Below, piece after piece: positions 35,795 to 45,096 of a stretch of DNA of 64,000 nucleotides; positions within the stretch are counted from its first letter, which is position 1, and each line of letters begins with the position of its first letter. The DNA is from Burkholderiales bacterium (GTDB lineage: Bacteria; Pseudomonadota; Gammaproteobacteria; Burkholderiales; Burkholderiaceae_C), in NCBI GenBank assembly GCA_016192425.1, contig JACPUE010000009.1, forward strand, positions 1 through 64,000. Reading direction: 5' to 3'. The notes beneath the pieces are model-generated. The model was not told the origin of the DNA and searched no databases. It worked only from the letters and a program-made list of their open reading frames with translations. A program made the translations under genes and the position numbers.

Positions 35795-36073
35795 TCAACC
35801 CCTCCAACCACGCCGCAGCAGCCACTGGCAGGTGGCGCTGGCCAACACCAGGGCGGCGTAGGTGCCCATCTTTCCGTCGCGGCCCTGCCACCACAGGCCT
35901 GCGGTCAGTACGGCGCAGCCCACTATGAAAATGATAGCTGCCTGCGCCCACCAGGAGAGCGCTGGGGCCGATTTTGGCATCAGGACCCGCGCCAGGGGGA
36001 CGAGCACCAGCGCCAAGGCCGCGGCAGGCGCGGCGAAGTTGAGCAGGTGGTTGAGCGCTTCCAGGGGCCCCAT
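35795..36073 (-). CDS. Small three-helix membrane protein of unknown function
   Basis: The 92-residue protein has three hydrophobic segments, about 12-32, 40-60 and 70-85, so it probably spans the inner membrane three times. I know no named family. Its second helix (LSWWAQAAIIFIVGC) is encoded by a reversed family A repeat, which suggests that the reading frame either tolerated the insertion or was partly created by it. It lies between the DUF1513 and hemA genes on the opposite strand. I cannot exclude that the frame is not translated, but the membrane pattern and codon use support it. Confidence 0.55.
   Translation of the reverse strand: MGPLEALNHLLNFAAPAAALALVLVPLARVLMPKSAPALSWWAQAAIIFIVGCAVLTAGLWWQGRDGKMGTYAALVLASATCQWLLRRGWRG
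35931..35976 (-). repeat. Family A dispersed repeat, copy 10, inside coding sequence
   Basis: On the minus strand, GGCCCCAGCGCTCTCCTGG-GGGCGCAGGCAGCTATCA and TTTTCATAGT follow the repeat layout. It encodes part of the second helix of the small membrane protein. Confidence 0.65.
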
Positions 36074-36136
36074 CGTGCAAAATGACGTAAATCAAGACTT
36101 GTGAAGACCGGGCGAACCCCGGGGCGGCAAGAATTT

Positions 36137-36142
36137 TATAAT
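36137..36142 (+). promoter_or_regulatory. -10 box eight bases before the hemA ATG
   Basis: TATAAT lies at 36137-36142 and the hemA ATG at 36151. Transcription starting six to eight bases downstream would begin at or next to the start codon, giving a leaderless mRNA. No good -35 box is seen at 17 bases. Confidence 0.45.
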
Positions 36143-36150
36143 CGCGGACT

Positions 36151-37452
36151 ATGTCAGTCTGGGCCCTGGGCATCAACCACACGACCGCGCCGCTCGATCT
36201 GCGCGGTCGCTTTGCGTTTGCGCTGGACCAGATCGCCCCCACGCTGCACGGCCTGCGCCAGTCGCTGAGCCAGAATGCTGCCGCCTGCGGTGCGGTGGAG
36301 ACGGCCATCATCTCCACCTGCAACCGCACCGAAATCTACTGCGCAGGCGAGCGCCCCGCGCTGGACCACACCCTGGGCTGGCTGGCCCACAGCGGCGGTG
36401 TGAGTCCCGAGGTGCTGCGCGAACACTCCTACAGCCTGGAAAACGGCCCCGTGGCGCGCCATGCCTTCCGCGTGGCCAGCGGGCTCGATTCCATGGTGCT
36501 GGGCGAGGCCCAGATCCTGGGCCAGATGAAGGACGCCGTGCGCGCTGCCGAGAGCGCGGGCGCCCTGGGCTCCACGCTCAACCAGTTGTTCCAGCGCAGC
36601 TTTGCCGTGGCCAAGGAGGTGCGCACCAGCACCGAGATCGGCGCGCACAGCATCAGCATGGCCGCTGCCGCCGTGCGCCTGGCCGGGCAGTTGTTTGAAG
36701 ACCTGGGCAGGACGCGCGTACTGTTCATCGGCGCGGGCGAGATGATCGAGCTGTGCGCCACGCACTTCGCCGCGCGCAACCCCAAGCAGATCGCGATTGC
36801 CAACCGCACGCTGGAGCGCGGCGAGAAGCTCGCCTCGCGCTTCGGCGGCTCCGTCATGCGCCTGGCCGACCTGCCCGAGCGCCTGCACGAATTCGACATC
36901 GTGGTGAGCTGCACGGCCAGCAGCCTGCCCATCGTGGGCCTGGGCGCCGTGGAGCGCGCACTCAAAAAGCGCCGCCACCGCCCCATGTTCATGGTCGACC
37001 TGGCCGTGCCGCGCGACATCGAGCCCGAGGTCAAGCAGCTCGAAGACGTGTACCTCTACACCGTGGACGACCTGGCCAGCGTGGTGCAGACCGCCCAGGC
37101 CAACCGCCAGGCCGCCGTGGCGCAGGCCGAGGCCATCATCGACGCGGGCGTGCAGAGCTTCATGCACTGGATGGACCAGCGCCATCCCGAGCACGGCGTG
37201 GTGCCGCTGATCCGCCAGATCCAGGACCAGGCCGACGCCTGGCGCGCCATCGAGATCGACCGCGCGCGCAAGCGCCTGGCCAAGGGCGAGGACATCGACA
37301 CCGTGCTCGACGCGCTCTCGCGCGGCCTGGCGCAAAAGATGCTGCACGGCACCCTGGCCGAACTGCGTGCGGGCGACGCCAGCACGCGCGAACAGACGGC
37401 GCGCACGGCTTCGCGCCTGTTCCTGCGCTCTCAAAGCAAAAACACCCTCTAG
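36151..37452 (+). CDS. hemA: Glutamyl-tRNA reductase
   Basis: The 433-residue enzyme reduces glutamyl-tRNA to glutamate-1-semialdehyde, the first committed step of haem synthesis. Its N-terminus has GINHTTAP and the catalytic Cys57 in STCNRTE. A Rossmann NADPH domain contains VLFIGAGEM, followed by the C-terminal dimerisation helices. The length matches the bacterial family. It is followed, after a family A repeat, by prfA and prmC, an order common in bacteria. Confidence 0.96.
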   Translation: MSVWALGINHTTAPLDLRGRFAFALDQIAPTLHGLRQSLSQNAAACGAVETAIISTCNRTEIYCAGERPALDHTLGWLAHSGGVSPEVLREHSYSLENGPVARHAFRVASGLDSMVLGEAQILGQMKDAVRAAESAGALGSTLNQLFQRSFAVAKEVRTSTEIGAHSISMAAAAVRLAGQLFEDLGRTRVLFIGAGEMIELCATHFAARNPKQIAIANRTLERGEKLASRFGGSVMRLADLPERLHEFDIVVSCTASSLPIVGLGAVERALKKRRHRPMFMVDLAVPRDIEPEVKQLEDVYLYTVDDLASVVQTAQANRQAAVAQAEAIIDAGVQSFMHWMDQRHPEHGVVPLIRQIQDQADAWRAIEIDRARKRLAKGEDIDTVLDALSRGLAQKMLHGTLAELRAGDASTREQTARTASRLFLRSQSKNTL

Positions 37453-37492
37453 CGCCCTATCCATAAGCGCTGACAGCTACATTTCTTGTAGC
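37448..37492 (+). repeat. Family A dispersed repeat, copy 5
   Basis: CTCTAGCGCCCTATCC-ATAAGCGCTGACAGCTAC and TTCTTGTAGC follow the hemA stop and end 15 bases before the prfA ATG. Confidence 0.75.
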
Positions 37493-37507
37493 AAATCACC
37501 CTTGCCC

Positions 37508-38599
37508 ATGAAACCCTTTCTCCGCACCCAGTTGGAGCGCTACGCCCGGCGCCTGCAGGAACTCGACTTTCTGCTTTCGCGCGAGGACATCATGGCCGAC
37601 ATGGTGCAGTACCGCGCCATCTCCAAGGAACACGCCGAGGTCACGCAGATCGCCGGCCGCTACACCCGCTACCTGCAGCGCGAGGCCGACCTCGCGGGCG
37701 CGCGCGACATGCTCGCCGACCCCGACATGGCCGAGATGGCGCAGGAGGAGATTGCTGGCTGCGAGGCCGAGCTGGCCCAGCTCGAAGACGAGCTGCAGCG
37801 CCTGCTGCTGCCCAAGGACCCCGACGACGCGCGCAACGCTTTCCTCGAAATCCGCGCCGGTACGGGCGGCGACGAGTCGGCCCTGTTCGCGGGCGACCTG
37901 GCGCGCATGTACACGCGCTACGCCGCCAATGTGGGCTGGAAGGCCGAGGTGGTGAGCGAGAGCCCGTCGGAGTTGGGTGGCTACAAGGAAATCGTGCTGC
38001 GCGTGGTCGGCGACGACGTGTACGGCGCGCTGCGCTTTGAATCGGGCGGCCACCGCGTGCAGCGCGTGCCCGCCACCGAGACGCAGGGCCGCATCCACAC
38101 CAGCGCCTGCACCGTGGCCGTGATGCCCGAGCCCGACGAGCAGGAAGCCGTCAAGCTCAACCCGGCTGACCTGCGCATCGACACTTTCCGCGCCAGCGGC
38201 GCGGGCGGCCAGCACATCAACAAAACCGATTCCGCCGTGCGCGTGGTGCACCTGCCCACCGGCATCGTGGCCGAATGCCAGGACGGCCGCAGCCAGCACA
38301 GCAACAAGGCCAAGGCGCTGCAGGTGCTGCAGGCGCGCATCCAGGAAAAGGAGCGCAGCGAACGCGCCGCCAAGGAAGCCGCCGAACGCAAGGGCCTGAT
38401 CGGCAGCGGCGACCGCAGCGACCGCATCCGCACCTACAACTTCCCGCAGGGGCGGCTGACCGACCACCGCATCAACCTCACGCTGTACAAGCTGCTCACC
38501 ATCATGGAAGGCGACCTGGACGAAGTGCTGCAAGCCCTGCGCCACGCCCGCGAGGCCGAGCAACTGGCCGAGCTGGAAGAGAATGGAACACCCCCCTGA
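37508..38599 (+). CDS. prfA: Peptide chain release factor 1
   Basis: The 363-residue factor terminates translation at UAA and UAG. The codon-recognition tripeptide PAT is in [10 protein letters not shown], and the peptidyl-hydrolysis GGQ is in [15 protein letters not shown] near residue 234. The N-terminal start [15 protein letters not shown] at ATG 37508 is typical. PrmC, encoded next, methylates the GGQ glutamine. The last residues (GTPP) and the stop codon TGA come from a family B repeat that begins at the end of the gene, so the native terminus has been replaced. Confidence 0.96.
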   Translation: MKPFLRTQLERYARRLQELDFLLSREDIMADMVQYRAISKEHAEVTQIAGRYTRYLQREADLAGARDMLADPDMAEMAQEEIAGCEAELAQLEDELQRLLLPKDPDDARNAFLEIRAGTGGDESALFAGDLARMYTRYAANVGWKAEVVSESPSELGGYKEIVLRVVGDDVYGALRFESGGHRVQRVPATETQGRIHTSACTVAVMPEPDEQEAVKLNPADLRIDTFRASGAGGQHINKTDSAVRVVHLPTGIVAECQDGRSQHSNKAKALQVLQARIQEKERSERAAKEAAERKGLIGSGDRSDRIRTYNFPQGRLTDHRINLTLYKLLTIMEGDLDEVLQALRHAREAEQLAELEENGTPP

Positions 38600-38750
38600 G
38601 CGGCTGCGCCGCTTCCCCCCTCTCTCCAATCGCTGCGCGATTGGGGAGGGGGGACGCAGCCAGCGCGGCGGGGCGGCCCTTGCGCGGCTGCCCTGGCCTG
38701 GACTGCGCCAGTTTCATGCGCGGCGGGTGGTGCATGGTGCTATGGATCAC
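38590..38750 (+). repeat. Family B post-stop repeat, copy 3
   Basis: It starts ACCCCCCTGAGCGGC, where the TGA is the prfA stop codon. It contains two hairpins, AGCGGC-TGC-GCCGCT and a 17-bp stem made of CCCCCCTCTCCAATCGC and its complement around a TGC loop. It ends ATGGATCAC, as does the zapD copy. Together they mark the full unit. Confidence 0.85.
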
Positions 38751-38762
38751 CGTAAGGGTTTT

Positions 38763-39653
38763 ATGCAAAATATACCTCCAACGCCCATGGATAAAGCGCA
38801 AGCAGCTATCAATACAATAGCAAATACCACGGTGCAGGCGGCGCTGGAGCACGCCCTGGGCCTGGGGCTCGCGCGCATCGACGCGCAAATGCTGCTGCTG
38901 CACACGCTGGGGCGTCCCACGAGCGACCGCGCCTGGCTCATCACGCACGACAGCGACCCGCTGCCCCCCGGCCTGCAGGCGCGCTACGCCACGCTGTGCC
39001 AGCGCCGCCTGGGGGGTGAACCCGTGGCCTACCTCACCGGCAGCAAGGCCTTCTACGGCCTGGATCTGCGCGTGGACGCGCGTGTGCTCGACCCCCGCCC
39101 CGACACCGAAACCCTGGTGGACTGGGCACTGCAGACCCTGGCCGCCCGCACCGCCCCGCGCGTGCTGGACCTGGGCACAGGCAGCGGCGCCATCGCCCTG
39201 GCCCTGCAGCACCAGCGCCCGGACGCCAGCGTGCTGGCTGTGGACGCCAGCCACGACGCCCTGGCCGTGGCCCAGGCCAACGCCAAGCGCCTGGGCCTGC
39301 CCGTACAGTTCCGCCACGGGCACTGGTTGGACGGGCTGGAGGGCCCGTTCGACGCCATCGTGTCCAACCCGCCCTACATCCCCGCGGCCGACCCGCACCT
39401 GGCCGCCCTGCAGCATGAACCGCTGCAGGCCCTGGCCAGCGGCGCCGACGGGCTGGACGACATCCGCACCCTCATCGCCCAGGCCCCCGCGCACCTGGCC
39501 CCCGGCGGCTGGCTGCTGCTGGAGCATGGCCACGACCAGGCCCCGGCCGTGTGCGCGCTGCTGCAGGCCGCGGGTCTGCAGGCCGTGCAAACCCGCAAAG
39601 ACCTCGCCGGCATCGTGCGATGCTCCGGCGGGCAAAGGCCGACAGTGAAATAA
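38763..39653 (+). CDS. prmC: Release factor glutamine methyltransferase
   Basis: The 296-residue SAM-dependent enzyme methylates the GGQ glutamine of release factors. The SAM site is VLDLGTGSGAIAL and the catalytic NPPY motif is at residues 202-205. The start is not certain. ATG 38763 gives an N-terminus MQNIPPTPMDKAQAAINTIA that is encoded by a family A repeat and has no family counterpart; ATG 38787 lies inside the repeat as well. Family similarity begins at TVQAALEHALGLGLARID. There is no clear ribosome-binding site at ATG 38763. Confidence 0.92.
   Translation: MQNIPPTPMDKAQAAINTIANTTVQAALEHALGLGLARIDAQMLLLHTLGRPTSDRAWLITHDSDPLPPGLQARYATLCQRRLGGEPVAYLTGSKAFYGLDLRVDARVLDPRPDTETLVDWALQTLAARTAPRVLDLGTGSGAIALALQHQRPDASVLAVDASHDALAVAQANAKRLGLPVQFRHGHWLDGLEGPFDAIVSNPPYIPAADPHLAALQHEPLQALASGADGLDDIRTLIAQAPAHLAPGGWLLLEHGHDQAPAVCALLQAAGLQAVQTRKDLAGIVRCSGGQRPTVK
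38774..38821 (+). repeat. Family A dispersed repeat, copy 6, at the prmC N-terminus
   Basis: CCTCCAACGCCCATGG-ATAAAGCGCAAGCAGCTATC and AATAGC form a recognisable copy. Translated from ATG 38763 or 38787 it gives the first residues of PrmC. Confidence 0.7.
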
Positions 39654-39716
39654 TCACGCCCGATCCCTCTTTTACCCACCCCACGGGCGCACACGCCCCA
39701 CCCTTTTGGAGCCCCC

Positions 39717-40040
39717 ATGAGCGACATCCGCCAACGCATCGACGAACTCGTCAAATCCAACGACATCCTGCTGTTCATGAAAGGCACGGCCAGCTTCCCC
39801 ATGTGCGGTTTTTCGGGCCGCGCGGTGCAGATCCTCAAGGCCTGCGGCGTGGACACCAAGGCCATCGCCACGGTCAACGTGCTGGACGACGACGAAATCC
39901 GCCAGGGCATCAAGGACTACAGCCAGTGGCCCACCATCCCGCAGCTCTACATCAAGGGCGAATTCATCGGCGGCTCGGACATCATGATGGAGATGTACGA
40001 GTCGGGCGAGCTGAAGAAGCTCCTGGGCACCGAAGCCTGA
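39717..40040 (+). CDS. grxD: Monothiol glutaredoxin GrxD
   Basis: The 107-residue class II glutaredoxin has the active-site motif CGFS at Cys30 and the WPTIPQLYIKGEFIGGSD glutathione-binding loop. GrxD-type proteins bind a [2Fe-2S] cluster with glutathione and deliver it in iron-sulphur assembly. The start ATG 39717 is preceded by a TTTTGGAG ribosome-binding site. It follows prmC by 63 bases, so it may be in the hemA-prfA-prmC transcript, and is closed by a strong terminator. Confidence 0.96.
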   Translation: MSDIRQRIDELVKSNDILLFMKGTASFPMCGFSGRAVQILKACGVDTKAIATVNVLDDDEIRQGIKDYSQWPTIPQLYIKGEFIGGSDIMMEMYESGELKKLLGTEA

Positions 40041-40067
40041 AGCCTTCTGCGCCCCACCCGCACGCAG

Positions 40068-40092
40068 CCGCCCTTCGGGGCGGTTTTCTTTT
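40068..40092 (+). terminator. Rho-independent terminator after grxD
   Basis: CCGCCC-TTCG-GGGCGG (40068-40083) is followed by TTTTCTTTT. It would end the hemA-prfA-prmC-grxD transcript. Confidence 0.9.
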
Positions 40093-40188
40093 GGGCACAA
40101 ACAAAGGGGCGTTGACAGGGCATTTCCGGCATTGAGCCCCCCGCGCTTCTGTGCTTGAATTTGGGCGTATCCGCTGCAGGAGCATGCC

Positions 40189-41193
40189 ATGACGACCCAT
40201 AGCCTTGTTCCCCAAACCATCAGCCTGGGCCTGCCCGTGGCGCGCATGCACAAGGTGTTCCACCCCGGTGACGTGGAGCGCAGGCTCGCCCGGCTGGACG
40301 GTGCCGCGCAGCGCGAGCACGAGGGCCTGCGCACGGTGTACGAGCGCATGCTGGAACGCGGGCCCGAGCGCTTCCAGGTCAAGCCGCGCGGCGTACCCGA
40401 CATGGGCGCGCTGTACGAGCAGTTGCCCAACTTCACCGAAGTGCTGGACGACGTGCGCCGCCACGTGGCGCTGGCGCAGGACAGCAGCGATGGTCTGGAG
40501 CTGACCCCCATGCTGCTGCTGGGGCCGCCCGGCATTGGCAAGACGCACTTCGCGCGCCAGCTGGCCGAGCTGCTGGGCACGGGCATGAACCTGCTGCCCA
40601 TGGGCTCGATGACGGCGGGCTGGCTGCTGTCGGGCTCGTCCTCGCAGTGGAAGGGCGCCAGGCCCGGCAAGGTGTTCGAAGCCCTGGTCGAGGGCGAATA
40701 CGCCAACCCCGTGCTGGTGGTGGACGAGATCGACAAAGCCAGCAGCGAAGCGCAGTACGACCCACTGGGCGCGCTCTACAGCCTGCTGGAGCACGACACG
40801 GCCCAGGCCTTCACCGACGAGTTCGCCGAAGTGCCTATCGACGCGAGCCAGGTCATCTGGATCACCACGGCCAACGACAGCCGAGGCATCCCCGACCCCA
40901 TCCTCAACCGCATGAACGTGTTCGAGGTGCAGGCGCCCTCCCCCGCACAGGCCCGCACCATTGCACGCAGCCTGTACGTGCAGATCCGCGCCGACCACGA
41001 CTGGGGCCGCCTGCTGGACCCGGAGCCCGGCGACGATGTGCTGGACCTGCTGGCCGCCCTGCCCCCGCGCGAAATGCGCCGCGCCTTGATGACGGGCTTT
41101 GGCAACGCCCGCCTGGAGCAGCGCAGCACGGTACAGCCCGGCGACCTGCCCCGCGCCAGCCAGGGGCGCAGCCGCATCGGTTTTGTGCAGTAG
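40189..41193 (+). CDS. AAA+ ATPase, Lon-like without protease domain
   Basis: The 334-residue protein has an N-terminal helical part and one AAA+ module. Walker A is LLLGPPGIGKTHFA, Walker B NPVLVVDEIDKAS, and sensor 1 is the Asn in WITTANDS. The arginine finger region is IPDPILNRMNVFEV. The layout resembles the ATPase part of Lon, but no Ser-Lys protease domain follows. The function is unknown; such proteins are often remodelling factors. An AGGAG ribosome-binding site lies seven bases before ATG 40189. It stands alone after the grxD terminator, with the CorC-like gene 100 bases downstream. Confidence 0.78.
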   Translation: MTTHSLVPQTISLGLPVARMHKVFHPGDVERRLARLDGAAQREHEGLRTVYERMLERGPERFQVKPRGVPDMGALYEQLPNFTEVLDDVRRHVALAQDSSDGLELTPMLLLGPPGIGKTHFARQLAELLGTGMNLLPMGSMTAGWLLSGSSSQWKGARPGKVFEALVEGEYANPVLVVDEIDKASSEAQYDPLGALYSLLEHDTAQAFTDEFAEVPIDASQVIWITTANDSRGIPDPILNRMNVFEVQAPSPAQARTIARSLYVQIRADHDWGRLLDPEPGDDVLDLLAALPPREMRRALMTGFGNARLEQRSTVQPGDLPRASQGRSRIGFVQ

Positions 41194-41292
41194 CGGCGGC
41201 GCGGCGGGCTGCTGCGCTCGGGTACGGCCCGCGCGGCGGCACAGATACACTCAGGCCATTGTGTGCCTGCGCGCCACGCTCTTGCTCCGTGC

Positions 41293-42612
41293 ATGACCCT
41301 GAGTTCCAGCCTGCTGCTCATCGGGCTGCTGATTGCAGCCAGCGCCTTCTTCTCCATGGCCGAAATCGCGCTCGCGGCGGCCCGGCGCCTGCGCCTGCGC
41401 CAGTTGGCCGATGAGGGCGACGCCCGCGCCGAGCGCGTGCTGCGCGTGCAGGACCAGCCGGGCGACTATTTCACGGTAGTGCAGATCGGGCAGAACGCCG
41501 TGGCCGTTCTGGGCGGCGTGGTGGGCGAAGGCGCGCTGAGCCCGCATTTCAGCACGGTGCTGGCCTGGTGGCTGCCCGAGCCGACTGCGCAGACGCTGGG
41601 CTTTTTGGCCTCGTTCATGGTCATCACCTCGCTGTTCATCCTGTTTTCCGACCTGTTCCCCAAGCGCCTGGGCATGGCACGGCCCGAGGAACTGGCCATG
41701 CGCCTGTCAGGCCCCATGGCTTGGTGCATGGCCGTACTGCGGCCTGTGGCCTGGCTCTACAGCCGCTGCGCGGACGGCCTGTTCCGCCTGTTCGGGCTGT
41801 CCTCCTTGCGCGACGAGCGCGTCACCTCCGAGGACATCCTGGCCATGATGGAGGCCGGGGCGCGCGCCGGGGTGCTGGACGAGAGCGAGCAGCAGGTCAT
41901 CACCAATGTGTTCGAGCTGGACACGCGCACCGTCTCCAGCGCCATGTCGCCGCGCGAGCGCATCGCCTACTTTGTGCGCGACGAGCCCGATGCGGTGATC
42001 CGCCTGCGCATTGCGGCCGAGCCGTTCTCGACCTACCCGGTGTGCGAGGGCAACCTCGACCATGTGGTGGGCTACGTGGATGCCAAGGACCTGTTCCAGC
42101 GCGTGCTGAACAACCAGCCCATCTCGCTCAAGGACGACAGCCTGGTGCGCAAGGTGCTGATCGTGCCCGACCGGCTGACCCTGTCCGAGGTACTCGCCCA
42201 GTTCCGCCAGGCGCATGAGGACTTTGCGGTCATCGTCAACGAATACAGCCTGGTGGTGGGCGTGGTCACGCTCAACGACGTGATGAGCACGGTGATGGGC
42301 GGCCTGGTGTCGCCCTTCGACGAAGAGCAGATCGTGCAGCGCGACCAGGACTCCTGGCTCATCGACGGCATCACCCCCATCGACGATGTGCTGCGTGCCC
42401 TGGGCCTGGACGAGCTGCCGCACGCCGGGGAGTACGAGACGCTGGCAGGGTTCCTCATGGTCATGCTGCGCCGCGTGCCCAAGCGCACCGATGCCGTGGC
42501 CTGGGGTGGCTACAAGTTCGAGGTGATCGACGTGGACAGCTACCGGATCGACCAGGTGATGGTCACCCGCATTCCCGAGGGCACTGCGGCTGCGTCAACG
42601 CAGGCGGCCTGA
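41293..42612 (+). CDS. CNNM/CorC-type CBS-domain membrane protein
   Basis: The 439-residue protein has four N-terminal hydrophobic segments forming a DUF21/CNNM transmembrane domain (about 1-180) with FFSMAEIALAAARRLRL. These are followed by two CBS motifs (about 210-330) and a C-terminal CorC/HlyC transporter-associated domain (about 350-435). The family acts in Mg2+/Co2+ efflux and metal tolerance. Some members are annotated as haemolysins, but that activity is not supported here. ATG 41293 begins MTLSSSLLLIG. The lytic transglycosylase gene is convergent downstream. Confidence 0.87.
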   Translation: MTLSSSLLLIGLLIAASAFFSMAEIALAAARRLRLRQLADEGDARAERVLRVQDQPGDYFTVVQIGQNAVAVLGGVVGEGALSPHFSTVLAWWLPEPTAQTLGFLASFMVITSLFILFSDLFPKRLGMARPEELAMRLSGPMAWCMAVLRPVAWLYSRCADGLFRLFGLSSLRDERVTSEDILAMMEAGARAGVLDESEQQVITNVFELDTRTVSSAMSPRERIAYFVRDEPDAVIRLRIAAEPFSTYPVCEGNLDHVVGYVDAKDLFQRVLNNQPISLKDDSLVRKVLIVPDRLTLSEVLAQFRQAHEDFAVIVNEYSLVVGVVTLNDVMSTVMGGLVSPFDEEQIVQRDQDSWLIDGITPIDDVLRALGLDELPHAGEYETLAGFLMVMLRRVPKRTDAVAWGGYKFEVIDVDSYRIDQVMVTRIPEGTAAASTQAA

Positions 42613-42624
42613 TCCGCCACCCCG

Positions 42625-43263
42625 TCAACCCAGGCGACCGTCGAAGCCCCAGTGGTGCTGCGCGGCAAACACCGCATTGGGATAGGCAGGCTTGCCGCGG
42701 CTGCCGTTGTAGCGGCCCAGCGCCATGTACAGGTCACCGCGTTCACGGTCCAGGTAGTGGCGCAGGATGACGCAGCCAAAGCGCAGGTTGGTCTGCATGT
42801 GGAACAGCTTGCCGGGGTCGCCGTCCCCGATCAGGCGCGTCCAGAACGGCATGACCTGCATGTAGCCGCGCGCGCCCACGCTGGAGACGGCAAACTTGCG
42901 GAACGCGCTCTCCACCTGCACCAGGCCCAGCACCAGGGACACATCGAGCCCCGAACGCATGCTTTCATACCATGCCGTCTGCAGAAACTCCCGGCGCACG
43001 TCCAGGTCGGCCTTGCGGCGCCGCAGGCGGTTGCTCATGGTGCCCAGCCAGCGCAAGTAGTGCAGCCGGGCTTCGGTGGTGGCGAACTGGGGCTCGGGCG
43101 GCGCGCTGTTGGCAATGGCCGAACTCAGCGCCGTGCGCACCGAGTCCATCAGCGGCTCCTCGATCTGCCCGCCCGCATGGGCCGCCCCTGGCGCCGCCAG
43201 CCAGGCCGCGGGGGCCAGGGCCCCGCCCAGCACCAGTGAGCGCCGGGCAATGCCCTGCGTCAT
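42625..43263 (-). CDS. Tat-exported lytic transglycosylase (SLT domain)
   Basis: The 212-residue protein begins [18 protein letters not shown], a twin-arginine signal followed by a hydrophobic stretch ending AAHA. The C-terminal SLT domain (about 95-205) has the catalytic Glu in [20 protein letters not shown] and the MQVMPFW motif. Lytic transglycosylases cleave peptidoglycan to 1,6-anhydro sugars in the periplasm. Its ATG overlaps the proS stop by four bases (ATGA), so it is translationally coupled to proS, a family-typical pair in these bacteria. Confidence 0.85.
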   Translation of the reverse strand: MTQGIARRSLVLGGALAPAAWLAAPGAAHAGGQIEEPLMDSVRTALSSAIANSAPPEPQFATTEARLHYLRWLGTMSNRLRRRKADLDVRREFLQTAWYESMRSGLDVSLVLGLVQVESAFRKFAVSSVGARGYMQVMPFWTRLIGDGDPGKLFHMQTNLRFGCVILRHYLDRERGDLYMALGRYNGSRGKPAYPNAVFAAQHHWGFDGRLG

Positions 43264-45005
43264 GGGGCCAGGCGGCCCAGGACATGGGCCAGGACATCGG
43301 CCACTGCCACCTTGGTGGCGCTGGCGTCGCGGCGGTGCTGGTATTCGACCTGGCCTTCCTTGAGGGCGCGGTCGCCAATGGTGATGCGGTGCGGCACGCC
43401 AATGAGTTCCCAGTCCGAGAACATCACGCCGGGGCGCTCGCAGCGGTCATCCAGGATCACGTCCACACCCGCCTGCTGCAGCCCGGCGTACAAGGCCTCG
43501 GCCTGGGCCTTCACCTCGGGGAAGCGGTCCGGCGAGATGGGGCACAGCACCACGGTGAAGGGCGCAATGGCATCGGGCCAGATGATGCCGCGCTCGTCAT
43601 GGTTTTGCTCGATGGCAGCCGCAGGCAATCGCGTAATGCCGATGCCGTAGCAGCCCATCTCAAAAAACTGGGGCTTGCCGTTTTCGTCCAGGAAGGTGGC
43701 ATTCATGTCCTTGCTGTACTTGGTGCCCAGCACAAAAATGTGCCCCACCTCGATGCCGCGCTCGATGGCAAGCGCACCCTTGCCGTCGGGCGAGGGGTCG
43801 CCCGCGACCACGTTGCGCAGGTCGGCCACCACAGCGGGTTCGGGCAGGTCGCGCCCCCAGTTCACGCCTGTGAGGTGGAAATCCTCGGCATTGGCGCCGC
43901 AGATCCAGTCGGCCATCACGGCCACCTCGCGGTCGGCCACGATCTTGACGGCCTGCTTCAGTCCGATGGGGCCCAGGTAGCCGGGCTTGCAGCCGAAGTG
44001 CGCCTCGATCTCGCCCACCGTGGCAAAGCGGAAGCCCGCATCCAGCCCCGGCACCTTGGAGACCTTGATCTCGTTCATGTCGTGGTCGCCACGCAGCAGC
44101 AGCAGCCAGACCTGGGAGCGGACGATCTCGCCCTGCGCGTTGGTCTCGTCGGTGGCCAGCACCAGCGACTTGACCGTGGTCTGCAAGGGCACGCCCAACA
44201 GCTCGGCCACGTCGGCGCAGGTGCTCTTGCCCGGGGTGGGCACTTTTTGCAGGGACGCTGCGGCGGCGGGACGCTGGCCCTGGGGCGCCAGGGCCTCGGC
44301 CTTTTCCATGTTGGCGGCGTAGTCGCTCTGGGGGCAGTACACGATGGCGTCTTCACCCGTGGCGGCAATCACCTGGAACTCTTCCGACATGTCACCGCCG
44401 ATGGCGCCCGAGTCTGCCGCCACGGCGCGGTAACGCAGGCCGAAGCGGTCAAAAATGCGCCGGTAGGCCTGGGCCATGGTTTGGTAGCTGGCCTTGGCGG
44501 CATCCAGGTCGCGGTCAAAGCTGTAGGCGTCCTTCATGGTGAACTCGCGCCCGCGCATCAGGCCAAAGCGCGGACGGCGCTCGTCGCGGAACTTGGTCTG
44601 GATCTGGTAGAAGTTGCGCGGCAACTGCTTGTAGCTGCGCAGTTCCTGGCGCGCGATGTCAGTGACCACTTCCTCACTGGTAGGCTGCACGACGTAGTCG
44701 CGGCCATGGCGGTCCTGGATGCGCAACAGCTCGGGGCCCATGGTGTCAAAGCGCCGGGTCTCCTGCCACAGCTCGGCGGGCTGCACCACGGGCATGGCCA
44801 GTTCTACGGCACCGGCGCGGTTCATTTCCTCGCGCACGATGGCTTCCACCTTCTGGATCACGCGCAGGCCCATGGGCATGTAGGTGTAGACCCCGGCTGC
44901 GAGCTTCTTGATCATCCCGGCGCGCATCATGAGCTGGTGGCTGACCACCTCGGCATCGGCGGGGGCTTCCTTGAGGGTGGAAATGAAGAACTGGGAGGCT
45001 TTCAT
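43260..45005 (-). CDS. proS: Prolyl-tRNA synthetase (bacterial type with editing domain)
   Basis: The 581-residue class II synthetase charges tRNA-Pro. The motifs are [17 protein letters not shown] and [25 protein letters not shown] (in pieces about 85-165). The inserted INS editing domain, which deacylates Ala-tRNA-Pro, spans about 230-390. The anticodon-binding domain forms the C-terminus. Start ATG 45005 gives [20 protein letters not shown]. It is divergent from rppH and coupled to the transglycosylase downstream. The window also holds a tRNA-Pro(CGG) gene at 49982. Confidence 0.96.
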   Translation of the reverse strand: MKASQFFISTLKEAPADAEVVSHQLMMRAGMIKKLAAGVYTYMPMGLRVIQKVEAIVREEMNRAGAVELAMPVVQPAELWQETRRFDTMGPELLRIQDRHGRDYVVQPTSEEVVTDIARQELRSYKQLPRNFYQIQTKFRDERRPRFGLMRGREFTMKDAYSFDRDLDAAKASYQTMAQAYRRIFDRFGLRYRAVAADSGAIGGDMSEEFQVIAATGEDAIVYCPQSDYAANMEKAEALAPQGQRPAAAASLQKVPTPGKSTCADVAELLGVPLQTTVKSLVLATDETNAQGEIVRSQVWLLLLRGDHDMNEIKVSKVPGLDAGFRFATVGEIEAHFGCKPGYLGPIGLKQAVKIVADREVAVMADWICGANAEDFHLTGVNWGRDLPEPAVVADLRNVVAGDPSPDGKGALAIERGIEVGHIFVLGTKYSKDMNATFLDENGKPQFFEMGCYGIGITRLPAAAIEQNHDERGIIWPDAIAPFTVVLCPISPDRFPEVKAQAEALYAGLQQAGVDVILDDRCERPGVMFSDWELIGVPHRITIGDRALKEGQVEYQHRRDASATKVAVADVLAHVLGRLAP

Positions 45006-45038
45006 CGGACGCAATCGGCTGGAAAGGGCGCACCACGC

Positions 45039-45066
45039 TTGCCGCGCATCAAGCGGCGTGCATAAT
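45039..45066 (+). promoter_or_regulatory. Candidate promoter of rppH
   Basis: TTGCCG (45039-45044) and CATAAT (45061-45066) are separated by 16 bases. The predicted start would lie about 25 bases before the rppH ATG at 45097. Confidence 0.45.
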
Positions 45067-45096
45067 GGATGCAGTTTAAAAATTTGGGGTTCGATT

